Shown: in pieces, positions 13,901-23,049 of the stretch
Numbering within the stretch: the first letter of the stretch is position 1
How the letters are laid out: each line of letters begins with the position of its first letter
Assembly: GCA_000727475.1 (NCBI GenBank)
Contig: KL647303.1
Coordinates: 2,155,366-2,219,365, forward strand
DNA length: 64,000 bases
From: Sarcocystis neurona
Taxonomy: Eukaryota; Apicomplexa; Conoidasida; Eucoccidiorida; Sarcocystidae
Direction: 5' to 3'
Made by a program: the position numbers and the translations under genes
Notes under the pieces: generated by a model
What the model saw: the letters and a program-made list of their open reading frames with translations, nothing else
Databases searched by the model: none
What the model was told of the DNA's origin: nothing

Positions 13901-15197
13901 NNNNNNNNNNNNNNNNNNNNNNNNNNNNGTTGCTGCTGCTGTTGCTGCTGCTGCTGTTGCTGCTGCTGCTGTTGCTGCTGCTGGACCTCCTCGTATCACA
14001 TTTTCTCCTCTCACTCCTGCTGCCTTGGCTGCCGGATCTCTTCCTCCTCTCCCGGTGTCTGTGCCACCTTCTCCTTGTGACGCTGCTGCAGCTCCTGCTG
14101 CTGCTGCTTGATCGGCCGTCCCTCCGTGCGTCGACGACGCCGCTGCTTCCTGCGCATCTGCTGCTTTCGGCCCTGAAGCATTGCTGCTAAGGCAGTCCTG
14201 CTGCATTTCTTCGGTCGGCAGCTCTTCTGAGCAGCAGCTCGGCAGTGAACCATCGTCACGGTCAGAAGCTTCGCTCCCCTTCTGTCCCCCAGCAGCCAAT
14301 GCAGAAGACGAAAATGAAGAAGCGAGCGCAGCACCAGCAGAGGAAGAAGAATACGACGCAGAAGAAGAAGATGCAGACGAGGAAGCGAAGAATGGAGAAA
14401 CGTCGCTGTTGCTGATGGCATTCTGCGTGCTGCTGCCCGAAGGACTCTGCATCGCTTGGGCCATACGGTACACACCTTTCGTCATCTTCCGTACGCACGT
14501 CTGCAATCGCGCACAGCAGCAGAGCCTTCGTTGACCGAGACGACTAAGAGAGACGCAAGGAGAGTAAAACGGGCATATGCACTGCCTCTGCATACAAGTA
14601 TATAGAGGCACTGATGAACACACATGTATATATACACACACATGCATGCATACACATGTGTGTATGTTCATCTATGTGTAGGCGTGTTTCCAGCAGGACG
14701 CGAGCCGGCGGCAGAGAAAGAGAGAGAGACGCACACACACAGCGGCGATAAATACGCGTGTGGGGACGTGTACGTGTTTGTGGCGGCAGCAGCACCATCA
14801 GCAATAGCACAGCAACAGCAGGAGCAGCAGCAGGGGCAAGAGCCGGAGCTGCAAGAGCAGCGGCAGCAGCAGGAGCAAGAGCAGCAGTAACAGCACGCGC
14901 ACGAGCAGCAGTAGCAGCGGGTGGAGGAGAAGCTGGAGGAGAAGAGACACGACGAGGAGAACGAGAAGCAGGAGCGGCAGCAGGGAACGCAGAAGCAGGA
15001 GGAGGAGAAGCAGCAGGATGAGCAGCAGCAGGACGACGAGGAGGAGAAGCAGGAGCGGCAGCACGAGACGCAGAAGCAGGACCAGCAGCAGACGCAGCAG
15101 CGAGGGGGGCGCAGGTCGGTATGCCGCAGGGCCGAGCCGTGCGTCACGTACCAGGAAGTGGCGTCGCTTGATCTCGAGCTGATCCACGTAAGAGAAC
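910..15197 (-). CDS. TRM2: TRM2/TRMT2A-type tRNA (uracil-5-)-methyltransferase, partial, at least six exons
   Basis: The family makes 5-methyluridine (T54) in tRNA using S-adenosylmethionine. Exons in coding order are 15197-15152, 14500-13281, 11417-10446, 9010-8183, 4349-4275 and 1767-910, and all internal junctions are phase 0. Joined, they give family landmarks in the expected order: SYVDQLEIKR, LPWFHPLVAKRW, VGYRNKCEF, VGFV, SPFPVYNRRTRRGVWRLVVV, YRVASLFLQE, LDFRVGPHTFFQ|TNTE, LLDVCCGTGTLAL (SAM motif I) and VLGIELVKEAV. The catalytic Cys motif and the C-terminus lie beyond the left edge. Long low-complexity insertions (Ser, Gln, Ala, Glu) split nearly every conserved block. The N-terminus is not settled; see the candidate exons at 16.4-17.9 kb. 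Family assignment is firm. Exact exon ends are by eye. Confidence 0.85.
1480..1600 (-). repeat. CAG/CAA array encoding poly-Gln inside the methyltransferase domain
   Basis: The plus strand reads (CTG CTG CTG TTG)n; the minus, coding, strand reads CAG with interspersed CAA and encodes about 30 nearly uninterrupted Gln. It lies between SAM motif I and the next conserved strand of the methyltransferase. Confidence 0.9.
1817..2450. repeat. TA-rich degenerate tandem repeat, about 100-bp period
   Basis: The marker string close to tactgcatatgactttgaat recurs near 1926, 2115, 2225 and 2330, separated by long (TA)n and tacatatac blocks. This is intronic to the minus-strand methyltransferase gene (intron 1768-4274). 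Frames here read only Tyr/Ile/Thr/His and are not coding. Confidence 0.7.
2500..3545. repeat. AGATA/GACA purine-rich satellite
   Basis: About 1 kb of degenerate short units such as agatatagacagatag, strongly purine-biased on the plus strand and intronic. It gives misleading minus-strand open frames made of YIYLS and CLYL runs. Confidence 0.8.
3560..4170. repeat. intronic TA/GT microsatellites with short mixed-sequence islands
   Basis: Blocks of (TA)n and tgtacac/gtacaca repeats (3575-3596, 3985-4090) alternate with short sequence of ordinary composition. No exon is supported. Confidence 0.5.
4275..4349 (-). CDS. TRM2: methyltransferase 25-codon exon with GPHTFFQ motif
   Basis: The acceptor tgtcaaaag follows a pyrimidine-rich tract. 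The exon encodes LWGDAF through GLDFRVGPHTFFQ. The FFQ must be followed at once by x-N-T, which the next exon supplies (TNTE). The exon therefore ends at CAG|GCAAGC, a GC rather than GT donor. Length is 75 bases, phase 0 at both ends. Confidence 0.85.
4350..4600. promoter_or_regulatory. extended pyrimidine tract (sense strand) upstream of a 3' splice site
   Basis: The plus strand is A/G-rich (gaagaaggcgaagtcgaaga-like), so the transcribed sense strand is a long C/U-rich tract running into the acceptor of the 4349-4275 exon. It could act as an oversized polypyrimidine tract; this is inference from composition and position. Confidence 0.4.
5541..5805. repeat. 60-bp minisatellite, four to five copies
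   Basis: Units 5581-5640, 5641-5700 and 5701-5760 align base for base with few changes; 5761-5805 is a partial unit and 5541-5580 the second half of a diverged one. Each carries gagtgtacgtacaccc followed by gacgtctgctgc. Because 60 is a multiple of three, several frames stay open on both strands as 20-residue repeats. It sits inside the intron 4350-8182. Confidence 0.92.
5900..6200. repeat. intronic CAG-rich (plus strand) low-complexity block
   Basis: Irregular cag/gca triplets on the plus strand, hence CTG on the sense strand of the methyltransferase gene. Open frames on both strands are repeat-driven; none matches a family I know. Confidence 0.5.
6560..7000. repeat. tandem repeat of about 127 bp, three copies
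   Basis: The marker gagtgacacac recurs at 6695 and 6821 (gggtgacacac at 6949), each followed by a (g/a)tac(a/c)t..aa(c/g)aatgt block and a TA-rich tail. Confidence 0.75.
7480..8070. repeat. degenerate tandem repeat of 90-145 bp
   Basis: Two marker strings recur: gagagct(g/a)at(a/g)tctat near 7565, 7668, 7757, 7904 and 8035, and agaca(a/g)(a/c)gaacacacg near 7490, 7593 and 7963, with (TA)n tracts between them. Intronic. Confidence 0.7.
8183..9010 (-). CDS. TRM2: methyltransferase exon with central GVWRLVVVR block
   Basis: It runs from acceptor gacgctgcag|GCAATTATT to donor CAAGAG|GTGAGG. The start encodes AIINRSPFPVYNRRTRRG then VWRLVVVRAAEARKELMILV; the end encodes ARVLVDGLAGRTFDGYRVAS then LFLQE. 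Both ends match the conserved blocks before the FFQxNT motif in TRMT2A proteins. Between them lie about 190 residues of Ser/Gly/Ala/Gln/Glu-rich insertion. The exon is 276 codons, phase 0 at both ends. Confidence 0.82.
9030..9570. repeat. homopurine tract with 62-bp internal duplication
   Basis: The plus strand is almost pure A/G with scattered C (gacagagggagacggacggggga-like). The segments 9301-9350 and 9363-9412 are identical, a 62-base offset. In the sense direction of the methyltransferase gene it is a pyrimidine tract of roughly 500 bases leading into the acceptor at 9011. Long minus-strand frames here read only Ser/Pro/Leu/Cys/Val. Confidence 0.85.
9770..10330. repeat. intronic TA/GT simple repeats
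   Basis: (TA)n at 9771-9791, tatatata and cacacaca tracts at 10050-10110 and 10200-10310. Nothing coding is supported between the exons ending at 9010 and starting at 10446. Confidence 0.5.
10446..11417 (-). CDS. TRM2: methyltransferase exon with VGYRNKCEF motif
   Basis: The acceptor ctgctgctgccgcag|GTACTT is itself formed from CTG repeat. The exon opens with VLPPVGSVPAGRVGYRNKCE then FTIGY, the hallmark of TrmA/TRM2 enzymes. It closes with ARVCVGFVKRVDHLQPLVAS and AVSHAMQEMCTELQ before donor CAG|GTCCGG. About 200 residues of Ser-rich sequence separate the two halves. It is 324 codons, phase 0 at both ends. A nearer acceptor at 11387 would break phase with the exon ending at 13281, so 11417 is preferred. 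Confidence 0.82.
11418..11960. repeat. intronic CAG-rich block (CTG on the sense strand)
   Basis: About 540 bases of irregular cag/gca triplets on the plus strand end exactly at a 3' splice site of the minus-strand gene, so the pre-mRNA carries a CUG/CUGUUG-rich pyrimidine-biased run into the acceptor. Confidence 0.65.
12340..12780. repeat. tandem TA-rich repeat, about 55-bp unit
   Basis: The marker acggacatacatacaatgatg recurs at 12403 and 12457, then in diverged form at 12513 and 12597, separated by (TA)n and tatgtattcc. Intronic. Confidence 0.75.
13281..14500 (-). CDS. TRM2: methyltransferase exon with alanine/serine insertion and assembly gap
   Basis: It begins after acceptor gattgcag with TCVRKMTKGVYRMAQAMQ, matching the helix before the YRNK block. 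It ends with EEKSAALPWFHPLVAKRWEG then FK before the perfect donor AAA|GTAAGT. A Ser/Ala/Glu-rich insertion and a GCA/ACA (Ala/Thr) run lie between, interrupted by the run of N. Both flanks are open in the alanine frame, but 424 N breaks that frame, so the true gap length must differ. Confidence 0.7.
13389..13984 (-). repeat. CAG/CTG trinucleotide array spanning the gap
   Basis: CTG CTG CTG TTG-type repeat (plus strand) is present on both sides of the gap: 13409-13504, and 13929-13984. This is almost certainly one expanded array that could not be assembled. Confidence 0.9.
13505..13928. other. assembly gap (424 N)
   Basis: Unresolved bases inside the trinucleotide array. The length is probably an estimate: coding phase across the exon needs a gap of 3n+2 bases, whereas 424 is 3n+1. 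Confidence 0.95.
14780..15100. repeat. intronic CAG/GAG-rich block (plus strand)
   Basis: Irregular cag, gag and aag triplets on the plus strand lie in the intron between the exons at 15152 and 14500 and read CTG/CTC on the sense strand. Poly-Gln/Glu frames on the plus strand have no recognisable domain. Confidence 0.55.
15152..15197 (-). CDS. TRM2: methyltransferase small exon, YVDQLEIKR
   Basis: A 46-base exon between acceptor ttctgccag|G and consensus donor CTG|GTACGT, encoding FSYVDQLEIKRRHFL. In TRMT2A proteins a PL-W-xx-Y-xx-QL-xx-K block sits at this place. It starts with one base of a split codon, so an upstream exon ending in phase 2 is required; none was fixed with confidence. Confidence 0.75.
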
Positions 15198-15534
15198 CTG
15201 GCAGAACAGGGCGAGGCAATCAAAGAGACGAGGAAGAGAAGAATCCACAACAACGGACGGGCCGGGCGAGAAGCAAAAGAGAACAAAGCAAGTCGTTAAA
15301 AATATCTCCGGCTCGTCTCTGTGTAGCGGCTGCAACTCTGTCAACTGCCACACTGCTGTCTCGCTCTTCTCCTCACGGACGCCTGACCTTCCTTTCCCCA
15401 GGACGTCCGAAAGTGTCTCCACACATTCACCCAGACATGTACGCACAAGAAGAAACCACACACTTTCCTCCGTATCTGGCTGCAGATCTACAGTGATAAG
15501 AGGGACCACATAAATTCCATATACCGATACATAT

Positions 15535-16000
15535 ATATGTGTGGACAGGGGCACGACAACATATATATGTATACGTACGTACACACACACACACATATCC
15601 ATCTACAGCTATATATTTCCATATGGACACGTGCGTGGCAGCTCATACAGATATGCGTACACACACACAAACCTACATAACAGATATATATATGTATATT
15701 CAGAAGCGCACGACAACTCATATATATAAATACACATATGTGTACACACACACGTACATTCATTTGCGTATATATACATATATATATATATATATGGAGA
15801 AGTGCATGACATCTCATACATATACATACACATATCTATATATATATATATATGCGTACGTGTACACGTGCGTTCGTTTAACTATATATATATATATGGA
15901 GAAGTGCATGACAACTCTCACATGTACCTATCCACATATATATGTACAAAAATATGCACGTCTGTATATGTATATATGCGTGGTCAGCATGGCGGGTGGG
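15535..16000. repeat. tandem TA-rich repeat, 73-102-bp units, five copies
   Basis: The marker gc(a/g)(c/t)gaca(a/t)ctcatac and variants recur near 15550, 15634, 15707, 15802 and 15904, each followed by (TA)n. No coding sequence. Confidence 0.75.
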
Positions 16001-16381
16001 TGTGTATATTAGAGAGTTCCTGAGCATCTGTCTCTCTCTTTCCACATATACGCACGCTTATGTCCACACATTTGTGGGTGGACAGCTACATATATAAACG
16101 ACCAAAGAGAGCGAGACGTCATTTCTTGCATGCGTCGGTGCCGAGACACAGACGCGGGTGCAAGCAGACACAGGGAGGCGACGTGCCGTAGCAAAGTCGG
16201 ATTCTCAGCGGGACTGACGCCCGGGTTTCTTGGTTCTGACACCTCAAAAAAAGGCAGATATCTACGTAGGCCCACACAGAGAGATATGCAGACGCGCGGA
16301 CCGAAGGCTAGGAACACAGAGAGTTGTAGATCGCGACGGCAGAAGAACACGGGGACGTGTAGACGGACGGCAGAAGAAGAC

Positions 16382-16457
16382 CACAGAGAGGTGTAGCTTC
16401 ACGGCAAAGAACAGGCCCTGAGGCTTCTCTGGCTATTTTCGTGAACAGCTCGTCATT
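16382..16457 (-). CDS. candidate upstream exon of the methyltransferase gene
   Basis: A minus-strand frame reads NDELFTKIAREASGPVLC then REATPL after a plausible acceptor (ttgctggag). TPL is what precedes the W-xx-Y-xx-QL block in this family. However, neither donor (end 16403 or 16382) joins in phase with the 15197 exon, so either an exon is missing or this is chance. Confidence 0.3.
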
Positions 16458-17185
16458 CTCCAGCAAAGCAGCAGAGTCACCCACGAAAAAGCAGACACAC
16501 ACACACACACACAAAGACACAGACACACAGACACACATGTGCACAGAGGAATGATGTGTACATGTAAGCGGGCAGCCTGTATATATAGACACGGCGGAGT
16601 TACGGCGGTACGTACGTTTCTATATAGAGAGAGAAATAGAGAGAGTCACTAGCAAAGATTATAGCATGTACAGGGGTTGTTCGGTGAAATGCTGACCACA
16701 CACACCTTCACGTGGACAGACAGAGACACAGAGATAGTTGGTAGAGAGACTAAAAGACCCACGCTTCGCGGTCACTAGGGGACGCCGGCCCCAGCGAAAG
16801 AGTCACATGCAGACAGGCCGAGCCGCAGAACAATAAGAAGACTCACACCTGGGTCCCTGGGGCAGTGCAGGCCTTCCTCCACTTTTACGTAGATACAGAG
16901 ATACATGTCTATCGACAGGCAGGCGCAGAGACGAGATTCTTTACACGAACGCCAAGAAGGTGGAGCTGGCGTGGGGTTCGTACACAGCTGAGGCTAGAAA
17001 GACTCTCTCCTGTGTCGCCCCCACGCAGACACACACATATATATACACAGATATCTGTGCGTCTTTCTCATTCTCTGAAGGTACTGTCAGACACACACGT
17101 GTCGTCGGCACGTTGCTGCGCCAGCTGCCGCGCACACGCAGCTGCTTCTACACACGCGCACCGTTCGACACTTCCGTGGCCTCAC

Positions 17186-17254
17186 TCCTGCAGAGCGCAG
17201 GATTTTCTGACCGCTGCTGCGGAGGAGCCCGGCGCTCCTGTTGTACACGTAGGG
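17186..17254 (-). CDS. candidate 23-codon exon, minus strand
   Basis: Acceptor gccctgtag then 23 open codons (PYVYNRSAGLLRSSGQKI...) to donor GCAGGA|GTGAGG, phase 0 at both ends and therefore compatible with the candidate exon ending at 17713. No family match is evident. Confidence 0.3.
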
Positions 17255-17712
17255 CTACAGGGCGATTCTTTCTAGCACCAGAGGCGAGGCAGCAGCCTTC
17301 CCTTAGCGCACGCGCACTGCATAGGTATTCGACCCACCCTACACACCTACGACCACGCATGAAATACAGAGAGACAGAGGGGCACAGAGACGGAGACAGA
17401 GACGGAGACACAGAGCAAGGGAGAGAATGACACACTTCGACGTACATGTGTAGGCCTCCGTGGGGTCTGCGTAAGCACGTGTTGTTCTTCCCTTGAGGAA
17501 TGTGCGTGCGATGTCTTTTACATACATACCGTGGCACGCTCCTCCTAATGACCATTTATGTACACAAACACGTGTATACGCATGCGTGTGCCCTTTCGAC
17601 TCTGTGTGCGCTTGGCAGACGAAGTAAATGATTTCCTCTCTGTGTGCTGCGAAGACGTCGGTCTCTCTGCGTCCGGAGAGAGACACGTTCGTAGTAAATG
17701 TTGGGGCAAGAC

Positions 17713-17848
17713 CTGCTGCACCCATGCCCCGCACACGTCGGCCACTGCGTAACGTCTCTCCGCACGTGCTGGCGCATCGCAGGCGTACGCGTTCTCAAAA
17801 TTGATGCAGGCCACACCCAGGCCGGAGAGACGGCAGCACGACCTTCTC
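17713..17848 (-). CDS. candidate exon, possible RRM-like strand
   Basis: Acceptor cacccgacgcag and donor CAGCAG|GTCTTG enclose 45 codons reading CCRLSGLGVACINFENAYAC then DAPARAERR. The segment G-x-A-x-I-x-F with following acidic/alanine residues resembles the RNP-1 strand of an RRM. Animal TRMT2A carries an RRM N-terminal to its methyltransferase. The resemblance is weak and the link to the downstream exons is inferred. Confidence 0.35.
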
Positions 17849-17854
17849 CTGCGT

Positions 17855-18730
17855 CGGGTGAACCGAGAAGTCTCTACTTCTCTACGCACGTGTGTCTGGA
17901 CGTCAGGCAATGCATCGGTGTATGCGTCTCCTTCTCCTCCTCCCTGTCTGCCGAGGGAATTTCCCACCGACGCAGACGCGACGCGCATGCGCAGCTCCGC
18001 AAGCAACTCTGGACCCGCACGTGCAACGACGTCCCGGTGTGTCTGTGTCTCTGCGTATGTGTATAGACCTAGAACGGACGTACGAACAGAAATACCCTCG
18101 CCTGCTGCTACATCGACCGGGTTCCCACACCTGTGGACCACATACACATGTGCATGCACGTCCAACGTATGTGCGTATGTGTGACTCGGTTGAACTGCGT
18201 GTCAAGCTGTCGTATCACCAGTGCGCCTGCAGTAGCTTCTACAACAAAGTCCTGGCCTTCCCAGCGAAGAGACGGCACAAGGCAGCTGCCGTGCTGTGTA
18301 GCTGCTGCAGCTTCATACTTCAACGCTGCTGTCCGGGCTCCCTCCGTCTCTGCTGTTGCCTGCGATGCTGCTGCCGCAGCTTCCTCTCTCCATGCTTCTG
18401 CTGCGGTCGCCCTGCGTCTCCGCGCGACTTCCTGTGTAGCGCGCGCACGTCAAGCTGCTGCTTTCAATGTGGCCGCCACTCGTGTGTGTTGCGGATGTGC
18501 TACGACTGCCGCGCCCTGCGGCTGCCGCGCCCTCTCGTGTGTATGCCCTGCTGCTGATGCGTCGGCGGCTGTTGCTGTTGGCAGGAGTTCCGTGTTGCTA
18601 CTGCTGCTGCTTCTGCGGTGTCCCCTACTGCTTCCTCAGCCCCATGCTCCTCGTACGAGTCACGCAGGTCCCCCCATCGCTGCCGCTCTCTCCCCCACAC
18701 ACATCCACTTTACGTGTGTGTGATGCTGCT
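17855..18730. other. CTG-rich (plus) region without a resolved gene
   Basis: Mostly tgctgc/gcc triplets on the plus strand from 18200 on. Both strands have frames of 60-270 codons made of Cys, Leu, Ala and Ser. By the polarity seen in confirmed genes this would suit minus-strand exons, but no conserved motif or phase-consistent splice pair was found. Confidence 0.4.
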
Positions 18731-19110
18731 CATGTCTGCCGCTTTTTCTGTGCCTGCTGCGGTGACGCTCCTGCTATCTGCCATTTTCTATCTGCCTGCT
18801 GCGGTGACGCGGCTGCTATCTGCCATTTCGACTTGCCTGCTGCGGTGACGCTGCTGCTGTCTGCCGCCCTCTCTGTGCCTCCTGCGGTGACGCTGCTGCT
18901 ATCTTCCATTTTCGACCTGCCTGCTGTGGTAAGGCTCCCTGCTATCTGTCTTTTTCCATGTGCGTGCTGCACTGACGCTGCTGCTACCTGCGCTTTTCTA
19001 CCTGTCTGCTGCGATGACGTTCCTGCTCTCTGTCTTTCTCTGTGTGCCTGCTGCGGTTACCCTGCTGTTGTCTACGTGCTTTTTCTGTGTGCCTGCTGCA
19101 CAGCCTCGCA
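18731..19110. repeat. 42-bp minisatellite, about nine degenerate copies
   Basis: The core tgcctgctgcggtgacgctg recurs at 18751, 18793, 18834, 18876, 18918, 18961, 19003, 19045 and 19090, spacing 41-45. The unit is 14 codons long, so stretches of frame persist on both strands (for example minus ..SSSVTAAGKSKWQIAA..), but stops break them between units. Confidence 0.9.
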
Positions 19111-20038
19111 CGTGTACGTTGCACCAACTTGTCTGCCTCTGCTCCGCCCCTTCCTGCATTTATCACGCTCTGCTAACTGCTGCTGCTTCGGTGACTCCGT
19201 TGCTGCGGCCTCCACGTGGGCGCCTCCTCCTCGGCTTCACCGACGCAAGTGCTGCCGTTGCTGCTGCTCTTTTCTTCCTGTGTAGCAACAGCAGCTGCTG
19301 CTGCTTCTTCTTCTTCGAAGTAGCCGCTTCTTTGCAGCGCTCCTGCTGCTGCTGCTTCGACGCACGCGCTCCCTGCTGCTGCGCGTGTGTGCCTCCTGCA
19401 CCTGCCTTCTTAACGCTTGCACATGTTCAAAAGAAACAACCGAGAACGAGTGAGACCTTCCATCACGTAATTCGTGCCGCTACACTACGTTCAGAACATA
19501 AACGTACCCAGTCCTATACTATATGCGCATCTACGCACAGAATCACATAGAGATAGATGCGCGCCTCTCTGCTGCAGCTTACATCTACATCCAATGCTGC
19601 ATGTCTCTCTGCCGCGCGGGTTCTACCGCCTCTTCTGTAGTTTTCATAGGCGTGCTCCTTAGCATGTAATAAGTCGTTGCTGCGTCGCCGTGCCTGCGAA
19701 GGAGCAACTCCGCCGCTGCGTCCTGCCTACACACGCGGGGCTGCAGCTCTGACTGCTGCGCCTGCTCTGCACCTCTGCTGCTTGCTGCTGCTGCAGTGCG
19801 CCCTGCTGTCTCCATCCCGGTTATCGACTTTCGTAACGATGTGCTGTCCTGGTGTCTGTCGCGTCTCTTGCTGCTGCTACGTATTTGCGAAATAATCGCG
19901 TCTGTGCTACATCTCTTCTACTGCTATTTTCTTTGCTGCGCTGCTGCTCCTGCTGCACGTCGTCACCCTACCCGATGAGAGGCGTGGTGGCCCTCGCCGC
20001 GGCTTCTGCAGCGCCGTCTTCTTCCGGTGTACGCATAC

Positions 20039-20895
20039 CCGAGTGCCACCAGCTTCTCTTGTGTTTTTGTTGCAGTTCAAGCAGCGAAGGCAACGGTGGC
20101 GCTGCAAAGTCCGTCAGCAGATCTTCTTTTCGAGCTGTCTCGTCTTCCTCGCTTCCCTGCGTCGCATATTTGCTCGACGTGGGGCTGACCCGGCGACCTT
20201 CCACAGTTCCACCGGTGAACCTGCTCTTTTCTACTACTCCTGCGTCAGTGCCACCTTCTCCTGTTTCTTCTTCTCCTTCTTCACCTCTTCTCCTTTTGTC
20301 TCGGTACCCGCGTCTTCCTCCGCAGCTCCAGCTGCCGCTGCTACGTCTCGTCCCGTGCCCGTTGAACTTGCTGCTACCCTCTAGGTCACCACTGCTGCCG
20401 CTACGTCTGCTGCTGTTGTTGCTACGACGCCCGCTGCTGCTGCTGCCTGAGCTGATCCAGCCGGTCGTCGATGTTGTGCGGCCTCTCTCTCCGTCCTGAG
20501 CAACAGCAGCGCCGCCGTCCTCTACTTTCCGCTTGATTCTGCTGCTGCTGCTCTTGCTGCTGTTTTCCTCTTCTCTCTCCTCCTCCTTTCCCTCCTCACG
20601 TCTCTCGCTGCGGCTGCTGTGGGCGTTGCTACTGCTGTTCCTCCTGGTATCGCCGCTGCACCTGCTCGACCGCGGGCTCCTGGGGCTGGCGCTGCGTCTG
20701 TTGCTGCTGCTACCCCTGCTGCCATCGCTGCTACGAAGGCGGGCCTGCTGTGGTGTATCTGCAGCTACAGCTGCAGGGAGAGGCTGCACGTCCCGTTTCG
20801 GCAGAGCGGGCTGAAGAAGAATTCCTTGCTTCTTGTACAGGAGATCTTTCAATTTCTCCGAGTATGCTTCTCTTTGAGCAGCAGAAGCGAACTCT
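20039..20895 (-). CDS. probable exon of an unrecognised Ser/Arg-rich protein
   Basis: After acceptor tttcttctgcag the minus strand is open for 285 codons to a donor at CTCGG|GTATGC. It starts EFASAAQREAYSEKLKDLLY then KKQGILLQPALP, which looks like an ordinary helical segment, followed by a long Ser/Arg/Gly-rich stretch, and ends LPSLLELQQKHKRSWWHSG. It could be a 5' exon of the methyltransferase gene or of a separate gene between 16 and 21 kb. No start codon is visible in this exon and no family is recognised. Confidence 0.5.
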
Positions 20896-21689
20896 CTGCA
20901 GAAGAAACGCAACGGCACAGACCACCGGCACGCTCCACACAAAATCCTCTCTCTTTCCCTTCTCCTCGTCCAGTACCTACGTCCTGTGCGGCACCTCCTC
21001 CACACACGCATGTGCCTGCTGTTCACACCTGCATACACCCGTAGAAGGGAAGCTCACGGAGAGAGACCGACTGTTGCACACACGTACGCGCCTGCATCAG
21101 CACAAGTCCACCTATGCGGAGGAACACCCCACAGACGACGCGCGGTCGGCTGAAGCGCCCCCTCCGCGGTGTACATACACCTGACCGCCACGCGCGTGGA
21201 GAGACGGACAAACGACTGCATAGCACGTGCCGAAACCCGCAGTGCTGCACATGTGCTGCTGTACGTGAGAAGAATTGAATACCGCGTGGTGTCCGTCCCT
21301 CTTCACAGAGACTACACTTTTAGAGGTTTATGTAGACAAGAGCTTTCTCGTGCTTGCGGAGACATTTCTTGAACAACACCTCCGTGTGCCTGCATACAGC
21401 GGCGTCTACGTTTGTACACGCGTGTCTACAAGTCCTCGTTTGTCCGCGAGAGTACACGCATGCGTGTCTACCGCTCTTTTCCTCCCTGTCTACACATTCT
21501 CGCGGAGATCGATATGGTCATATGATGTCTCTCTACATGAGTGTATAGTTATATACACGCAGACGGCTCGTTTTGTCTATTATTGACCAGCGGGAGATAA
21601 AACTGATAGACACCGCTGCTCAAAGGCGCATGTCACCGCAAGTAGAACGCAGCAGACCAGCCGATGCACATATGTATGTACATGTATAT

Positions 21690-22040
21690 ATAGAGAGAGA
21701 TATATATGTACACATGTACACGTGTACATATATGGGTATATGCCAGCGCGTAACATCACAGCAAACGATATATATATATGCATGTGTATACACTCGTGTA
21801 CACGTTTATACATATGGGGAAACGCCAGCGAGCGCCTAACATCAGACATATACATCTATATATACGTGTAGATGTGTATACACATGTGCAGGTTTATATC
21901 GATGGGTATGTGCGCACGCGGGCCTAACATCGGACACATCCACATATATATACATATATATATATATGTATGTATATACACATATACAGGTTTATATATC
22001 TGGGAATATGCGAGCGCGCGCGCAGCTAACATCAGGACGC
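21690..22040. repeat. tandem repeat, 86-102-bp unit, four copies
   Basis: The marker taacatc(a/g) recurs at 21751, 21837, 21925 and 22027. Each is preceded by a gcgagcgc-like GC patch and a tatatggg(g/t)a block and followed by (TA)n. Confidence 0.8.
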
Positions 22041-22683
22041 GAACTGAGGAGAGACTTGTCACGGTCGCGCACCTGTTAAGGAGCCAGCCAGATGTAGGAC
22101 GAGTGGTAGACTGCAGTCGTCCACATGAAACATACGCATGCTGTCTCTCTTAGTAGAATAGGCAGAGAACTTCACAAGTACATATCCGCATATATACATA
22201 TGTATATTTTGTACCTTGGGTGCAGACAAATGGGCATAAATCCACATCCGTGTCTACACACACACACATAGGGGTCTACACCCACATGTAAAACATACAT
22301 CCATTCTTAGACACGCAGGCATTCCAGTCCAGAGGTCCACCACAACGTGAAGGAGAACTTTGACTGCCTACATCTCCACATACACTCACGTATGTATCTG
22401 CAGGTGCATTAACGACTTCTAGTGGTACTGCTGCTGCTGCTGCACCTCCCGGCTGCCTTCCTTCTACATGTGTATGTCGCTTCGTCTGCAGAAGTAGTGC
22501 AGGCCCGCGTCTCACATGAAAGCCCAGGCAGCATGGGGTCGCTTGTCGAGACGAAGGAAAGGCAGCAGCTGCTGCCGCATCCAGGTCTCCAGGCGGTGCT
22601 GCGGTGTGCCTCGCCACGCCGAACAAGATACGTGCCACTTCTCTGCCATTGCGCTGCAGTAGGATATCACTCTGGCTGTCCTT

Positions 22684-23033
22684 CCCCCCCTTGGCCTGTC
22701 TCTCTCGTTTCTTTTCTGCAGGCAGTGCTTCTGCCGCTGCCGCCACTGCAGCAGCCTCTTGTCCTTTTCCTCCTGTTCCTGGTGTTGCGGGTGGTGTCGT
22801 CTTTGCCTCTGCTGCGCGTCCGATGCTGTGCCTTCCGTTGCTACTCCTTCTGCTGGTGTTTCTGTCGCTGCTGCTCCTACCGCCGTTCCTTCTGCTGCTG
22901 CTTCTCCTCCTCCTGCTTCTGGCGCACTGCTCCTGGTGTACTGCTGCAGCGACTCCTCCTCACGCTGTTCCTGCTCCTGTTGTTGGTCGTGGCGCTGCTC
23001 CTCCCTCTGCTGCTGCTGCTGCAGCTGCTGTCA
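22684..23033 (-). CDS. probable exon of an unrecognised Gln/Ala/Glu-rich protein
   Basis: The minus strand is open from a poly-Gln run (QQLQQQQQREEQRHDQQQEQ) through an Ala/Gly/Thr segment to RLLQWRQRQKHCLQKRNERD and a TGA near 22684. CAG reads on the sense strand, as in the confirmed exons. There is no start codon and no conserved domain; it may be a terminal exon or repeat-driven chance. Confidence 0.35.
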
Positions 23034-23049
23034 CACTGAGGCGGCTGCT

